Under the pieces are notes generated by a model, which was not told the origin of the DNA, ran no database searches, and worked only from the letters and a program-made list of their open reading frames with translations. This document shows, in pieces, positions 18,123-32,986 of a stretch of DNA of 64,000 nt. The position numbers and the translations under genes were made by a program. This DNA is from Saccharopolyspora galaxeae (lineage in GTDB: Bacteria > Actinomycetota > Actinomycetes > Mycobacteriales > Pseudonocardiaceae), in NCBI RefSeq assembly GCF_016526145.1, contig NZ_JADDUE010000001.1, positions 124,001-188,000 of the forward strand. Reading direction: 5' to 3'. Numbering within the stretch: position 1 is the stretch's first letter; every line of letters starts with the position of its first letter.

Positions 18123-19097
18123 TCAACGGCTCTCGCCGGACTGCTCGTCGCGGGAACGGTTTTCGATCACCCCGGGGGCGTCACCGGGTTGGTCTGCGGC
18201 GGTGGCCGATCGGCCGGTCGCTTCCGCGGCATCGGAGGACACGGATTCCGACTCCACCACGGCCGGCGGGGACGAGTCCGCGGAGCCGTCGCCTGTCGTG
18301 CCGTCGGCGACCGCGGCTTCGGCCTCCTCGCGGTCGATCCGGCGGTAGACGATCCGCTGCTGCACCAGCGTCCAGCAGTTGTTCGCCAGCCAGTAGACCA
18401 GGATCGCCAGCGGCAGGAACGGCCCGCCGATGATCGCGAACATCGGGAACACCCACAGCACCATGCGATTCATGACCGCCGTCTGCGGGTTGGCCGCGGC
18501 GTCGGTCGTCTGGCGCTGCACCGAGTGCCGCGAAGTGAAGTGGGTGGCGATCGCCGCGACGATCATCAGCGGCACACCGATCGCCAGCATCGAGGGCCGG
18601 TCGGTACCGAAGTTCGCCAGCACGTCCGCGGGCTGGCCCATCGTGTTCGACAACTTCGCGCCGAACAGGTCGGCTTCCACGAACGAAGTCACGTCGTCCC
18701 GGCTGAACACGAAGTTCGACTGGGCGCCGGGGTGGAAGCCGTGCAGCACTTGGAACAACCCGATGAACACCGGGGCCTGCACCAGCACGGGCAGGCAACC
18801 GCCGACGGGGTTGAATCCCTTCTCCAGCTGCAGCTTCTGCATCTCCTGGGCGAGCCGCTGCCGGTCGTTGCCGTACTTCTCCTGCAGCTCGCGGATCTGC
18901 GGGGTGAACTCCTGCATCTTCTTCATCGACCGCACCTGGTGCAGGAACGGCTTGAACAGCAACGTGCGCAAGGTGAACACCAGGAACACCACCGACAGCG
19001 CCCAGGCATAACCGCTGGCCGGGTCAAGCACGAAACCGAAGATCGAGTGCCAGAACCAGAGGATCGCCGAGACGGGGTAGTTGATGAAGTCGAGCAC
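18123..19097 (-). CDS. yidC: Membrane protein insertase YidC
   Basis: A 324-residue Oxa1/YidC insertase that places proteins into the cytoplasmic membrane with or after SecYEG. Five hydrophobic segments are visible, with the conserved hydrophilic-groove region TLRTLLFKPFLHQVRSMKKMQ. The C-terminal tail is Asp/Glu/Ser-rich. The GTG at 19097 shares one base with the yidD stop and has GGAGGAG directly upstream, giving tight translational coupling. Confidence 0.94.
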   Translation of the reverse strand: MLDFINYPVSAILWFWHSIFGFVLDPASGYAWALSVVFLVFTLRTLLFKPFLHQVRSMKKMQEFTPQIRELQEKYGNDRQRLAQEMQKLQLEKGFNPVGGCLPVLVQAPVFIGLFQVLHGFHPGAQSNFVFSRDDVTSFVEADLFGAKLSNTMGQPADVLANFGTDRPSMLAIGVPLMIVAAIATHFTSRHSVQRQTTDAAANPQTAVMNRMVLWVFPMFAIIGGPFLPLAILVYWLANNCWTLVQQRIVYRRIDREEAEAAVADGTTGDGSADSSPPAVVESESVSSDAAEATGRSATAADQPGDAPGVIENRSRDEQSGESR

Positions 19098-19414
19098 TAC
19101 TCCTCCGCGGGGGTTCGGTGGGGGCCGGATCGCCCGGCGTCGACGCGGTCCCGCCGGGGTGGAACGGGGTCGAGGCCACCCGGGTGCCAAGGGCCGCACC
19201 GCAACAGCCGGCGCGCGGTGAGCCAACCGCCGCGCAGCGCGCCGTGCACGGTCAGTGCCTCGACCGCGTAGGCGCTGCAACTCGGGTAGAACCGGCAGGT
19301 CGGTGGCAGCAGGGGCGAGATGATCTTGCGGTAGGCGTGCACCGGCAACAGCAGCAACCAGGCGGCCGGACTCGGGCGCCGAGTCGATTCACCGGGGTCG
19401 AACTCGTCCGGCAT
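19097..19414 (-). CDS. yidD: Membrane protein insertion efficiency factor YidD
   Basis: About 105 residues with the family core [20 protein letters not shown] (three Cys, amphipathic) and [11 protein letters not shown]. It assists YidC. ATG 19414 is preferred because GGGGAGG lies 6 nt upstream. The GTG at 19432, which overlaps the rnpA stop as GTGA, is an alternative that adds six residues. It shares its last base with yidC. Confidence 0.9.
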   Translation of the reverse strand: MPDEFDPGESTRRPSPAAWLLLLPVHAYRKIISPLLPPTCRFYPSCSAYAVEALTVHGALRGGWLTARRLLRCGPWHPGGLDPVPPRRDRVDAGRSGPHRTPAEE

Positions 19415-19428
19415 CCGGGGCCTCCCCG

Positions 19429-19956
19429 TCACCTGGGACCTGCCGCCGGACCGCCCGTCCGCGGAGTCCGGAGCTTGCGCAGCGCCGCGTCGAGGTCCGC
19501 GCCGAGTTCGCGGCTGGAGGCGGTTGCGGCGGGTGGAAGCGCGCGAACCACCACCAGTGTGCCAGCGGGCAGAACACCGAGGCGGTCGCGCATGAGGTGC
19601 CGCAGTCGTCGCGTCACCCGGTGCCGGATCACCGCGTTGCCGACGGCTTTGCTCACGACGAAACCCACACGGGACGGTTCGGGAACGTCCCGCGTGGGTT
19701 CAGTGTGCGTGCCGGGCCCGGAGGTCGACGCCGCGTGCGGTGGGCCGGGCTCGTGCTGTTCCCGGCTTCGGTGATCAGCGGAGTCCGGCTGCTCGGCGGC
19801 TCCGGACGAAACAGGTCGCCTCGCACCGTCGGCCTGGGCCGCGGAACTCGCGAGCAGCAGATGTACCACCAGCCGGGCGCGCCCGGCACGGCGGCCACGA
19901 CGGACCACCAGGCGGAACTCCTGGCTCCTGGTCAGCCGGGCGGCCGCGGGAAGCAC
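19429..19956 (-). CDS. rnpA: Ribonuclease P protein component with a large insertion
   Basis: RnpA binds RNase P RNA and helps mature tRNA 5-prime ends. The N-terminal part ([15 protein letters not shown]) and the RNA-binding signature ([22 protein letters not shown]) are normal. Between them lies an insertion of about 55 residues (roughly 38-94), rich in Ser, Ala, Glu, His and Pro. It makes the protein 175 residues instead of the usual 110-130. The reading frame and overlap with yidD are intact, so the insertion seems genuine. GTG 19956 is 9 nt after rpmH. Confidence 0.92.
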   Translation of the reverse strand: MLPAAARLTRSQEFRLVVRRGRRAGRARLVVHLLLASSAAQADGARRPVSSGAAEQPDSADHRSREQHEPGPPHAASTSGPGTHTEPTRDVPEPSRVGFVVSKAVGNAVIRHRVTRRLRHLMRDRLGVLPAGTLVVVRALPPAATASSRELGADLDAALRKLRTPRTGGPAAGPR

Positions 19957-19965
19957 GGCCCGCGA

Positions 19966-20109
19966 TCAGGCGGTCAGACGGCTGCGACCCCGGCGCCGGC
20001 GCGCGGAAACGATCGCGCGGCCCGCGCGCGTACGCATGCGCAGCCGGAACCCGTGCTTGCGGGAACGTCGACGGTTGTTCGGCTGGAAGGTGCGCTTGCC
20101 CTTGCTCAC
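19966..20109 (-). CDS. rpmH: 50S ribosomal protein L34
   Basis: A 47-residue, very basic protein starting at GTG 20109 ([20 protein letters not shown]) and ending GRSRLTA at TGA 19966-19968. It is the standard L34 sequence in its usual place next to rnpA and divergent from dnaA. GGGGAGA precedes the start with about 6-nt spacing. Confidence 0.97.
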   Translation of the reverse strand: MSKGKRTFQPNNRRRSRKHGFRLRMRTRAGRAIVSARRRRGRSRLTA

Positions 20110-20701
20110 GGTGGATCTCCCCGTTACTTCAGGCCCGTTGTTGACAGGCTCGTGCTCGGCCCCGATGGCTCGGTCAAGATGTCCCCGCCCGCCGTGGCGG
20201 TCGCCATGTCGGCCGCACCCCTGCCGCGGCGAGAGGAGTCTGCGCGCGGCGATCGGTTCAGCCGCACGCCGCGCTCGGTTCCCTGCGCGAAAATCAAGCG
20301 CGGCGACATACCCGCTCGTGCAGCGGGGGACTGCACGAGGCTACGCGGTCGGACGCGCCCATCGGTCACCGGGGGTATCCACCGGCGTCAGGCCGCGGGG
20401 AGCCCGCCTTGTGAGGCGTTCATGACCTTGTTACGTTGTCCCTCCTGCGACGCGCGCCCCCGGTGTGGGAGCCGAGGGTCAGTGCTGGCGACCTGGACCG
20501 CAGGCACCGGTGGGGCCCCGGGGGGAAGACCTAAGTCCCCTGCCGTACCTTCGTGCACAGTTGTGGACAACTCTGTGGACACGTGCCCCGGGCGCCCCGC
20601 GGAGCCGGTTCACCATCACCCCGCGCTGGCGAAGCCGCCCTGGCCCAGGTGTGGGAGTCACGGCGCGGGAAACGTGCCTGCGAGGGGAGGGGAGCGCTGC
20701 G
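20110..20701. promoter_or_regulatory. rpmH-dnaA divergent regulatory region with DnaA boxes
   Basis: This 592-bp spacer holds the promoters for rpmH (leftward) and dnaA (rightward); I cannot place either securely. Two DnaA boxes lie at 20562-20570 (TGTGGACAA, perfect on the minus strand as TTGTCCACA) and 20574-20582 (one mismatch), 120-140 bp before dnaA. They suggest autoregulation by DnaA. No gene is seen. Confidence 0.7.
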
Positions 20702-22522
20702 GTGTCCGACCATCAATCCGAGCTTGGTCGGGTCTGGGACGAAGTGGTGCACGAGCTGTCGTCGGGCACGCTCTCGCCGCAACAACGCGCCTGGATGCGG
20801 GTGACCCGGCCGATCGGCCTGCTGGACGGCACGGCGCTGTTGGCGGCTCCCAGTGACTTCGCCAAGGAAGCGATCGAGCGGGCGCTGCGCGATCCGATCA
20901 CGGACGCGTTGTCGCGCAGGCTCGGCCGCGAGGTATCGCTCGCGGTGAAGGTGGACACCGCCGTTCCGGCACCCACCCGACCGCTGGCCGCGCCGGAGGC
21001 GCGCCAGGAGGCACCTGCCCGCAGCGGTCCGGAAGAGGCCGCCGAGCAGTCCGGCGGTTACGGGATCACCTTCGACAATTCGGCTTATGCCGCCACCGCC
21101 TCGGCGGGGCATTACTCCGCGGCGCCTCCGCGCCCGGAGACGTTCAGCTCCGCGCAGACCGGGACGATCAGCGGATCTCTCCCGGAGACGCAGGCGAACG
21201 GTGCTCGCACGCAGCACTACTCCGAATCTTCTTACTCCGAGACTTCTTACCCGGGCACCGACGAGGAACCGGAGCCCGAGCAGCACTCGCCCAAGCAGCA
21301 GTGGCCGGCTGCCGCGGACTCCGCGACCGAACCGGAGCCGAGCGGCGAAGACGACACCGACCACGAAGGGCCGGACGAGCAGTCCGATTCGGAGATCTGG
21401 CCGACCTTCGGCCGCGGCCAGCACAACGACCAGCCGCAGCAGCAAGGCCAGCCGTTCACCGCGCCGAAGAACGGCCCGCCGACCTCGCAGACGCGGTTGA
21501 ACGGGAAGTACACCTTCGACACGTTCGTGATCGGGGCGTCGAACCGGTTCGCCCACGCCGCGGCCGTGGCCGCCGCGGAGGCACCGGCCCGCGCGTACAA
21601 CCCGCTGTTCATCTGGGGCGAGTCCGGGCTGGGCAAGACGCACCTGCTGCACGCGGTGGGGCACTACACGCAGCGGCTGTTCCCGGGGATGCGGGTGCGC
21701 TACGTGTCCACCGAGGAGTTCACCAACGACTTCATCAACTCGCTGCGCGACGACCGGCAGGTCGCGTTCCAGCGCCGCTACCGCGACGTGGACGTGCTGC
21801 TGGTCGACGACATCCAGTTCCTGGAGGGCAAGGAAGGAACTCAGGAGGAGTTCTTCCACACCTTCAACACGCTGCACAACTCGAACAAGCAGATCGTGGT
21901 CTCCTCCGACCGGCCGCCGAAGGGGTTGCGCACGCTGGAGGACCGGCTGCGGACGCGGTTCGAGTGGGGCCTGATCACCGACATCCAGCCGCCGGAGCTG
22001 GAGACCCGGATCGCGATCTTGCGCAAGAAGGCCGCGCAGGACCGGATGGCCGCGCCCGCCGAGGTGCTGGAGTTCATCGCGGCCCGCATCGAGCGCAACA
22101 TCCGCGAACTGGAGGGTGCGCTGATCCGGGTCACCGCGTTCGCCTCGTTGAACCGGCAGCCGGTCGACGTGCAACTCGCCGAGATCGTGCTGCGGGATCT
22201 GATCCCGGACCAGCAGACCCCGGAGATCACCGCACCGACGATCATGGGCGTTACCGCGGAGTTCTTCGGCGTGACGATCGACGACCTGTGCGGGCCGGGC
22301 AAGACGAAGGCGCTGGCGCAGGCACGGCAGATCGCGATGTACCTGTGCCGGGAGCTCACCGACTCCTCGCTGCCGAAGATCGGGCAGAGCTTCGGCGGCC
22401 GGGACCACACGACGGTGATGCACGCGGACAAGAAGATCCGCAAGGAGATGGCGGAGCGGCGCCGGGTCTACGACCAGGTTCAGGAGCTGACTTCGCGAAT
22501 CAAGCAGCAGTCGCGCGGTTAG
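20702..22522 (+). CDS. dnaA: Chromosomal replication initiator DnaA
   Basis: A 606-residue AAA+ initiator. Domain I occupies about residues 1-85 ([20 protein letters not shown]). Domain II is an unusually long, acidic and Ser/Glu/Gln-rich linker (about 90-262). Domain III starts at [20 protein letters not shown], with Walker [12 protein letters not shown] and Walker [11 protein letters not shown]. Domain IV binds DnaA boxes with the signature [19 protein letters not shown] 20702 follows AGGGGAGGGGAG. It melts oriC downstream. Confidence 0.97.
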   Translation: MSDHQSELGRVWDEVVHELSSGTLSPQQRAWMRVTRPIGLLDGTALLAAPSDFAKEAIERALRDPITDALSRRLGREVSLAVKVDTAVPAPTRPLAAPEARQEAPARSGPEEAAEQSGGYGITFDNSAYAATASAGHYSAAPPRPETFSSAQTGTISGSLPETQANGARTQHYSESSYSETSYPGTDEEPEPEQHSPKQQWPAAADSATEPEPSGEDDTDHEGPDEQSDSEIWPTFGRGQHNDQPQQQGQPFTAPKNGPPTSQTRLNGKYTFDTFVIGASNRFAHAAAVAAAEAPARAYNPLFIWGESGLGKTHLLHAVGHYTQRLFPGMRVRYVSTEEFTNDFINSLRDDRQVAFQRRYRDVDVLLVDDIQFLEGKEGTQEEFFHTFNTLHNSNKQIVVSSDRPPKGLRTLEDRLRTRFEWGLITDIQPPELETRIAILRKKAAQDRMAAPAEVLEFIAARIERNIRELEGALIRVTAFASLNRQPVDVQLAEIVLRDLIPDQQTPEITAPTIMGVTAEFFGVTIDDLCGPGKTKALAQARQIAMYLCRELTDSSLPKIGQSFGGRDHTTVMHADKKIRKEMAERRRVYDQVQELTSRIKQQSRG

Positions 22523-22641
22523 CGCCTGGCTGAGGTTTTCGGCGTGCGGGCCGGGTCGGCGTTCTCGGCCCGGCCCGCGCTCATGCAAGGCATCTGACCT
22601 GCATTGAAGCGCTATCCACATGGACCTGGGGAACTCTGAGG

Positions 22642-22663
22642 ACTAATACGAAATAGTATTAGT
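22642..22663. repeat. A+T-rich palindrome downstream of dnaA
   Basis: ACTAATAC (22642-22649) and GTATTAGT (22656-22663) form a perfect inverted repeat with the 6-nt spacer GAAATA. It lies in a markedly A+T-rich island, followed by GAGTTTTCTC. It could be a dnaA terminator, a protein-binding site or an auxiliary unwinding site. Confidence 0.75.
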
Positions 22664-23481
22664 GAGTTTTCTCGTTCAGCGTTGACCAGCCGTTTGTGTT
22701 CGGCCGGCGCGCTGGTGAGCTCCGCTGGTGGTTGAGCACGGGCGTCCGCCCGGCAAGTTTTCTGTTGGGCCCCGCAGGTGCAGGCTCCCCGCCCGGTCAG
22801 AAACTTCTCGCGCCGCGTCCCGGCGCCGTGCGGCCCGGCGGCTGCGGTGAGTCGCGCGGAGTGCGTCCCCAGCCAAGCCGTCACGAATCTTTCTGGTCGG
22901 CCACCTGGCTCCGAGCTCGGCCCCGCACAGAAACATCCGGTGCCGCAGCGGCGGGTGGCAGGACGTCTCCGGCGGCCCCATCCACCGCGGCCCATCACGG
23001 AACGGCCGATCACGGAACGGCCCTGCACGGATGCGCGTCGCGCACGGATGGTCGCGGTGGACCGGAACTTTTCTGTGGATCCGGGGTGACGTCAGCCGCA
23101 CCGCTCAACAAAAAGTCCCGCCGTGGCGCGCTGTTGTCCACATCTTCCACATCCCCAGGGCTGAGCTGGAGTTCTCCCCAATCCACCCACAGCTTGTGCA
23201 CAACCTTCCACCGGTTACCCACAGGCCGGGAGCGGGTTGGCCACAAGAAGCACACAGATTCGCCCACAACCCGATCGGTGGAGACGGAAATCGGGCCGCC
23301 TTTCCGCAAGGGCTGGGTACAACTACGGGGACAACTGTGGATGGCGGTGTGGACTACGAGCGGCTGCTGTGGACAACCTCCGGGGAGGCCGAAGTTGTCC
23401 ACGACCCGTTCAGCCCATCCACCGATCACTCCCAGTGCTCCTCCACAGTTGGGGAAGCGCTCTGACCAGCCAGGAAGGCGG

Positions 23482-23560
23482 TTGTCCCCACAACCCACAA
23501 CCCTTACTACTACGGCTGTCTTTTTCTTTCTCTTGAAATGAAGAACAAAAGAAGAGAAGG
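23482..23560. promoter_or_regulatory. Candidate DnaA-trio element and DNA unwinding region
   Basis: A box-like TTGTCCCCA at 23482-23490 is followed by a short C-rich cluster, then TTACTACTAC at 23504-23513, then a T/C-rich and an A/G-rich low-GC tract to about 23558. Read on the complementary strand, the triplets are repeated 3-prime-A/G-A-T units. Box, GC cluster and trio in that order match the basal unwinding layout described for Bacillus subtilis. Confidence 0.5.
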
Positions 23561-23904
23561 GGCGGTGGACAAGTGGACAACTCACGGCCGCCGCGGGTTC
23601 CCAGCCGCTTCACCGAGCCCGGACCCGGATGCAGCGATCGCGATGAACGCTCTACGGTGGAACTCCCGCGAAGGCCGCCCAGCCGGACTCCGTGCTCGCG
23701 GCGGTCTCGTGGGGGACGAGTCGCGATGCGCCCCGGCTCAGCACGCAACCGGCGGCAACGCACCTCGGGTGGCCCGCAGAACCGGGCGGCGCGGCGCGAC
23801 CGGTACTCCCGGACAACCGCGAGCCCGAACCAGCAACCTCCGAGCTGGCCGCACCAGCAGCGATCTCCCGGCAGCCGGCCTCGGCCGAAACCGAAAGGAC
23901 ATCG

Positions 23905-25029
23905 ATGAAGATCCGCGTGGAACGTGACGGCCTAGCCGACGCCGTCGCCTGGGTCGCGCGCAGCCTGCCTTCGCGGCCTCCGGTACCCGTGCTGGGCGGA
24001 GTGCTGCTGGATGCGAGCTCCGGCGAGGCGCTGACCATCTCCGGTTTCGACTACGAGGTTTCCGCCCAGGTCACCACCGAGGCGTCCATCGACTCCACCG
24101 GCAAGACCCTGGTCTCCGGGCGGTTGCTGGCCGACATCACCAAGTCGCTGCCGAACCGGCCGGTGGAGATCACCGTCGACGGTCCGCGGGTCACGATCAC
24201 CTGCGGCAGCTCCAAGTTCAGCCTGCCGACCATGCCGGTCGAGGACTACCCGGAACTGCCCGCGATGCCGCAGCGCGCAGGCGCGGTCCCCGGCGACCTG
24301 TTCGCCGAAGCGGTCGCCCAAGTCGCGGTGGCAGCGGGCAAGGACGACACGCTGCCGATGCTCACCGGCGTCCGGATGGAGATCAACGCCGATCAGCTGA
24401 CGATCGTGGCCACCGACCGGTTCCGGCTGGCCATGCGGGAGTTCACCTGGGAACCGGACGAGTCGATCGAGGACACCTCGGTGCTGGTGCCCGCGCGCAC
24501 GCTCGCCGAGTCGGCGAAGACGATCGGCGGGGCAGGCAGCAAGGTCGAGATCTCGCTGGCCTCCGGCGACGGTCTGCTGGGGCTGACCGGCACGACGCGG
24601 CGCAACACCACGCGCCTGCTGGACGCGGAATTCCCGAAGTACCGCCAGCTGCTGCCTTCCGAGACCGCGGCCACCGCCATCGTCGACGTGGCCCCGCTGG
24701 TCGAGGCGATCAAGCGCGTGTCCCTGGTCGCCGAGCGCGGCACGCAGGTGCGGCTGGAGATCTCCGACTCGGGGCTGCGGCTGACCGCGGGCGGCGACGA
24801 CGAGGGCAGCGCCGAGGAAGAACTCCCGGTGGAGCTGTCCGGCGAGTCGCTGACGATCGCCTTCAACCCGGCCTACCTGCAGGACGGCCTCGGTGCGTTG
24901 AAGACCGACCGCGCGCAGATGCTGTTCACCACATCCAACCGGCCCGCGTTGCTCAAACCGGTCGGGGAAGATGGTGAAGTGGTCCCGGGCTACCTCTACC
25001 TGCTGATGCCGGTGCGCTTGCCGGGCTGA
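23905..25029 (+). CDS. dnaN: DNA polymerase III beta subunit (sliding clamp)
   Basis: A 374-residue clamp that encircles DNA and tethers polymerase. The start [20 protein letters not shown] and the end [12 protein letters not shown] are typical of actinobacterial DnaN, and the three repeated clamp domains are collinear. ATG 23905 follows AAAGGA with 5-nt spacing. Upstream in-frame codons to 23692 lie in the origin spacer and are not used. Confidence 0.97.
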   Translation: MKIRVERDGLADAVAWVARSLPSRPPVPVLGGVLLDASSGEALTISGFDYEVSAQVTTEASIDSTGKTLVSGRLLADITKSLPNRPVEITVDGPRVTITCGSSKFSLPTMPVEDYPELPAMPQRAGAVPGDLFAEAVAQVAVAAGKDDTLPMLTGVRMEINADQLTIVATDRFRLAMREFTWEPDESIEDTSVLVPARTLAESAKTIGGAGSKVEISLASGDGLLGLTGTTRRNTTRLLDAEFPKYRQLLPSETAATAIVDVAPLVEAIKRVSLVAERGTQVRLEISDSGLRLTAGGDDEGSAEEELPVELSGESLTIAFNPAYLQDGLGALKTDRAQMLFTTSNRPALLKPVGEDGEVVPGYLYLLMPVRLPG

Positions 25030-25139
25030 GGCCGCCTCGGCGGCCCGCCCGGTGACGAGCGGGCCGGAAGATCACATCGATGCCGGGCCGCGGAAATCGG
25101 GCGAGTCCGGGCGAAGGTTCGTCTCGAAGGGAATAACCG

Positions 25140-26027
25140 TTGCAACTGGGACTTGTCGGTCTCGGCCGAATGGGTTTCAACATGCGCGAGCGGCTGCGGA
25201 CCGCCGGGCACGAGGTGGTCGGCTACGACCGCAACCAAGACGTCAGCGACGTTCCCTCGCTCGCCGAGCTGGCAGGCAAGCTGACCGGCCCGCGGATCGT
25301 GTGGATCATGGTGCCGCACGGTGAGCCGACCAGGCAGACCATCGAGGAGCTCGCAGGCGTGCTCGCCGCGGGCGACCTGATCATCGAGGGCGGGAACTCC
25401 CGGTTCACCGACGACCAGGACAACGCCGCGCTGCTGGCCGAACACGGCATCAAGTACGTCGACGTCGGCGTGTCCGGCGGGGTGTGGGGCGCGAAGAACG
25501 GTTACGGGCTGATGGCCGGCGGCGACACCGCGGACATCGAGCGGGCGCTGCCGATCTTCGACGCGCTGCGCCCGGAAGGCCCGCGTGAGGAAGGCTTCGC
25601 GCACGCGGGCCCGGTCGGTGCCGGGCACTACGCGAAGATGGTGCACAACGGCATCGAGTACGGGTTGATGCAGGCGTACGCCGAGGGCTTCGAGCTGCTG
25701 GCCGCTTCCGACGTGGTCACCGACGTGCCCGCGACGGTCAAGGCGTGGAGCCGGGGCACCGTGGTGCGGTCCTGGCTGCTGGACCTGCTGGTGCGCGCGC
25801 TGGAGGAAGACCCGGACCTGGAGCGGCTGCGCGGCTACGTCTCGGACTCCGGCGAGGGGCGTTGGACCGTCGAGGAGTCGGTGCGCAATTCCGTGCCGGC
25901 CCCCGTGATGACGGCCGCGCTCTACGCCAGGTTCGCTTCCCGGCAGGACGACTCGCCCGCGATGAAGGCCGTCGCCGCGCTGCGCAACCAGTTCGGCGGG
26001 CACGCCGTGGAGACGAACGAGGGCTGA
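25140..26027 (+). CDS. gnd: 6-phosphogluconate dehydrogenase (decarboxylating, short type)
   Basis: A 295-residue enzyme that oxidises 6-phosphogluconate to ribulose 5-phosphate and CO2. The N-terminal Rossmann motif is LGLVGLGRMGFNM, followed by the substrate motif DVGVSGGVWGAKNGYGLMAGG and the catalytic-type GPVGAGHYAKMVHNGIEYG. The length fits the short, usually NAD-linked GndA class, not the 470-residue enzyme. The start is TTG 25140 with GAAGGGA about 8 nt upstream. This gene sits between dnaN and recF in many actinobacteria. Confidence 0.93.
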   Translation: MQLGLVGLGRMGFNMRERLRTAGHEVVGYDRNQDVSDVPSLAELAGKLTGPRIVWIMVPHGEPTRQTIEELAGVLAAGDLIIEGGNSRFTDDQDNAALLAEHGIKYVDVGVSGGVWGAKNGYGLMAGGDTADIERALPIFDALRPEGPREEGFAHAGPVGAGHYAKMVHNGIEYGLMQAYAEGFELLAASDVVTDVPATVKAWSRGTVVRSWLLDLLVRALEEDPDLERLRGYVSDSGEGRWTVEESVRNSVPAPVMTAALYARFASRQDDSPAMKAVAALRNQFGGHAVETNEG

Positions 26028-26171
26028 GCTCCTCGCTGCCGGACCCTCCGCGTCCGGTCGATTTGTCGACACGGCGACATGTCGGTGCGGCGATCCGAGG
26101 CGGTCTCCGCACCTGCCCGGCGCGTCCCCGCGCACCGCGCGACTCCGAACCCGACTCCCCTCGGGAGCGTT

Positions 26172-27347
26172 TTGTACGTCCGCCATCTCCAAGTGACCGA
26201 TTTCCGCTCCTGGCAGCACGCGGACCTGGCCTTCGAGCCGGGGGCTTCGGTGCTGATCGGCGCGAACGGCCAGGGCAAGACGAACCTGGTCGAGGCGCTG
26301 GGCTACGTCGCCACGCTCGGTTCGCACCGCGTGCCGAACGACGCACCGCTGGTCCGCGACGGCGCGCAGCGCGCGTTCGTGCGCGCGGCCGTCGTCAACG
26401 GCGGCCGCGAGCTGCTGGTCGAGCTGGAGATCACGCCCGGCAAGGCGAACCGGGCGCGGATCAACCGAGGCGCGCCCGGCAAACCCCGCGACGTGCTGGG
26501 TGTGCTGCGCACGGTGTTGTTCGCGCCCGAGGATCTCGCGGTGGTCCGCGGTGATCCGGGGGAGCGGCGCCGGTTCCTGGATGACCTGCTGGTGTCCCGG
26601 GCACCCCGCTATGCCGGGGTGCGCTCGGACTACGAGCGGGTGTTGCGCCAGCGCAGCGCGCTGCTGAAGTCGGCGGGCGCGGCGCGCAAGGGCGGTCCCG
26701 CCGCGGATTTGCGGACCCTGGAGGTCTGGGACGGGCACCTGGCGCGGCACGGTGCGGACCTGCTGGCCGGGCGGCTGGACCTGGTCGCCGACCTCGCACC
26801 GCACGTGACCAGCGCTTACGCCAGCGTCGCGGCGACCGGTGGGGACAGCGCGCCCGCGGGCCGGGTCGCCGACGTGCGGTATCGCAGCAGCCTCGGCGAC
26901 TCGTTGCCGGAGGGCTTCGGGGTGCCAATGGGGCGGCGCGCGGATCCCGCGGAGCTGGAGCAGGTGCTGCTCGCCGAGTTGGAGCAGGTGCGCGGTCAGG
27001 AGCTGGAGCGCGGGGTTTCCCTGATCGGGCCGCACCGGGACGACCTCGAGCTGGTGCTGGGCGAGCTGCCCGCGAAGGGTTACGCGAGCCACGGCGAATC
27101 GTGGTCGTTCGTGCTGGCGTTGCGGCTGGCCTCGTACCACCTGCTCGCCGAGGATGGCGCGGAACCGGTCTTGATCCTCGACGACGTGTTCGCGGAGCTG
27201 GACCGCAGGCGGCGGTCCCGGCTGGCGGAGCTGGTCGCCGGTGCCGAGCAGGTGCTGGTGACCGCCGCGGTGCCGGAAGACGTGCCGGAGGAACTAGCGG
27301 GCACCCGCTTCGAGGTCCGCGATGGGGAGGTCAGCCGTGTCGGATGA
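26172..27347 (+). CDS. recF: DNA replication and repair protein RecF
   Basis: A 391-residue SMC-like ATPase that helps load RecA at gaps. Walker A is [14 protein letters not shown], the signature region is near [12 protein letters not shown], and Walker B is [13 protein letters not shown]. The TTG at 26172, with GGGAG just upstream, gives the usual start [13 protein letters not shown]. The 31 in-frame residues before it do not look like RecF. It overlaps the next gene by 11 nt. Confidence 0.95.
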   Translation: MYVRHLQVTDFRSWQHADLAFEPGASVLIGANGQGKTNLVEALGYVATLGSHRVPNDAPLVRDGAQRAFVRAAVVNGGRELLVELEITPGKANRARINRGAPGKPRDVLGVLRTVLFAPEDLAVVRGDPGERRRFLDDLLVSRAPRYAGVRSDYERVLRQRSALLKSAGAARKGGPAADLRTLEVWDGHLARHGADLLAGRLDLVADLAPHVTSAYASVAATGGDSAPAGRVADVRYRSSLGDSLPEGFGVPMGRRADPAELEQVLLAELEQVRGQELERGVSLIGPHRDDLELVLGELPAKGYASHGESWSFVLALRLASYHLLAEDGAEPVLILDDVFAELDRRRRSRLAELVAGAEQVLVTAAVPEDVPEELAGTRFEVRDGEVSRVG

Positions 27348-27996
27348 ACGGTCCGGGCACGCTCCGCAAGGATCGACACGCACTGTGCAGGACTCGTCTC
27401 CACAGTTACCCACAACTGGGGATAACGCTGTGGATGGTGTGGAGAACTCGGTGACATCGGGCGAGCACAGCGCGTCCGCGGCCGGTTCCGACGGAGCCGA
27501 GCTGCACGGATCCGACCTCGCGCGAGCCGCGCTGCAGGCGGCCAAGGAGCAGTCCCAGGGCAACCGCCGCCGGCCCAAGCGGGGCAAGTCCCCGGCCGGT
27601 CGGCGCAGGCGCCGCGGCTGGTCCGGTCCGGGCGCCGACGATCGCGATCCGCAGCCGCTGGGCAGGCTGGCCTCCAGGCTGGCCACCGACCACGGCTGGA
27701 CCGACCGGCTCTCCGGCGGTCAGGTCTTCGCCCGCTGGACCAGCCTGGTCGGCGGGGACATCGCCGAGCACACCAAACCGGTCGCGCTGAGCAATGCGGA
27801 GCTGACCGTGCAGGCCGAGTCGACCGCCTGGGCCACTCAGCTGCGCCTGCTGCAGCGCCAGATCATCAAGCGGATCGCAGATGGCGTGGGCGACGGCGTG
27901 GTCCGGCGGATCAAGGTGCAGGGCCCGGCCGCGCCGAGCTGGCGGCACGGTCCGCGGCACGTCCCGGGCCGCGGACCCCGGGACACCTACGGCTGA
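27337..27996 (+). CDS. DciA-like DUF721 protein
   Basis: A 219-residue protein with a disordered, Arg/Gly-rich N-terminal half. The conserved DUF721/DciA domain is C-terminal (about residues 100-190), with [20 protein letters not shown]. DciA loads the replicative helicase in bacteria that lack DnaC. GTG 27337 follows GGGGAGG with 6-nt spacing. A cluster of DnaA-box-like 9-mers lies within its first 40 codons. Confidence 0.85.
   Translation: MSDERSGHAPQGSTRTVQDSSPQLPTTGDNAVDGVENSVTSGEHSASAAGSDGAELHGSDLARAALQAAKEQSQGNRRRPKRGKSPAGRRRRRGWSGPGADDRDPQPLGRLASRLATDHGWTDRLSGGQVFARWTSLVGGDIAEHTKPVALSNAELTVQAESTAWATQLRLLQRQIIKRIADGVGDGVVRRIKVQGPAAPSWRHGPRHVPGRGPRDTYG
27406..27446. promoter_or_regulatory. 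DnaA-box-like cluster inside dciA
   Basis: TTACCCACA (27406-27414), TGTGGATGG (27429-27437) and TGTGGAGAA (27438-27446) lie close together, with GGGGATAAC between the first two. Each is one or more mismatches from a consensus DnaA box, and they are in coding sequence. Confidence 0.4.
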
Positions 27997-30315
<2,319 letters not shown>

Positions 30316-30451
30316 CCCGACGTCCGGGTGGCGACCAGCCGGGTCGCCGCGCCCGCGGCACCTGCGCCGACGAGCGAGGTGCGCGGGACACCTGGCCCGC
30401 GCCGCGGCGCCGCCGGAACACGCTGACCTTGCCTGAAAGGAATCTCTACTC

Positions 30452-32953
<2,502 letters not shown>

Positions 32954-32986
32954 CGACACGCCGACCACGATCATGAAGGATCTCTC

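Larger units (their letters stand above)
22523..23904. other. oriC: oriC region (dnaA-dnaN spacer)
   Basis: A 1.38-kb gene-free spacer between dnaA and dnaN, the actinobacterial origin site. DnaA-box-like 9-mers include TTGTCCACA at 23134-23142, TTGTGCACA at 23194-23202, TTACCCACA at 23215-23223, TTGGCCACA at 23237-23245, TGTGGACTA at 23348-23356, TGTGGACAA at 23368-23376, TTGTCCACG at 23395-23403, TTGTCCCCA at 23482-23490, GGTGGACAA at 23564-23572 and AGTGGACAA at 23572-23580. A further CTATCCACA lies at 22612-22620. A pyrimidine then purine A+T-rich tract at about 23518-23560 is the best unwinding candidate. A 14-bp direct repeat (22994-23007 and 23009-23022) is also present. Confidence 0.93.
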
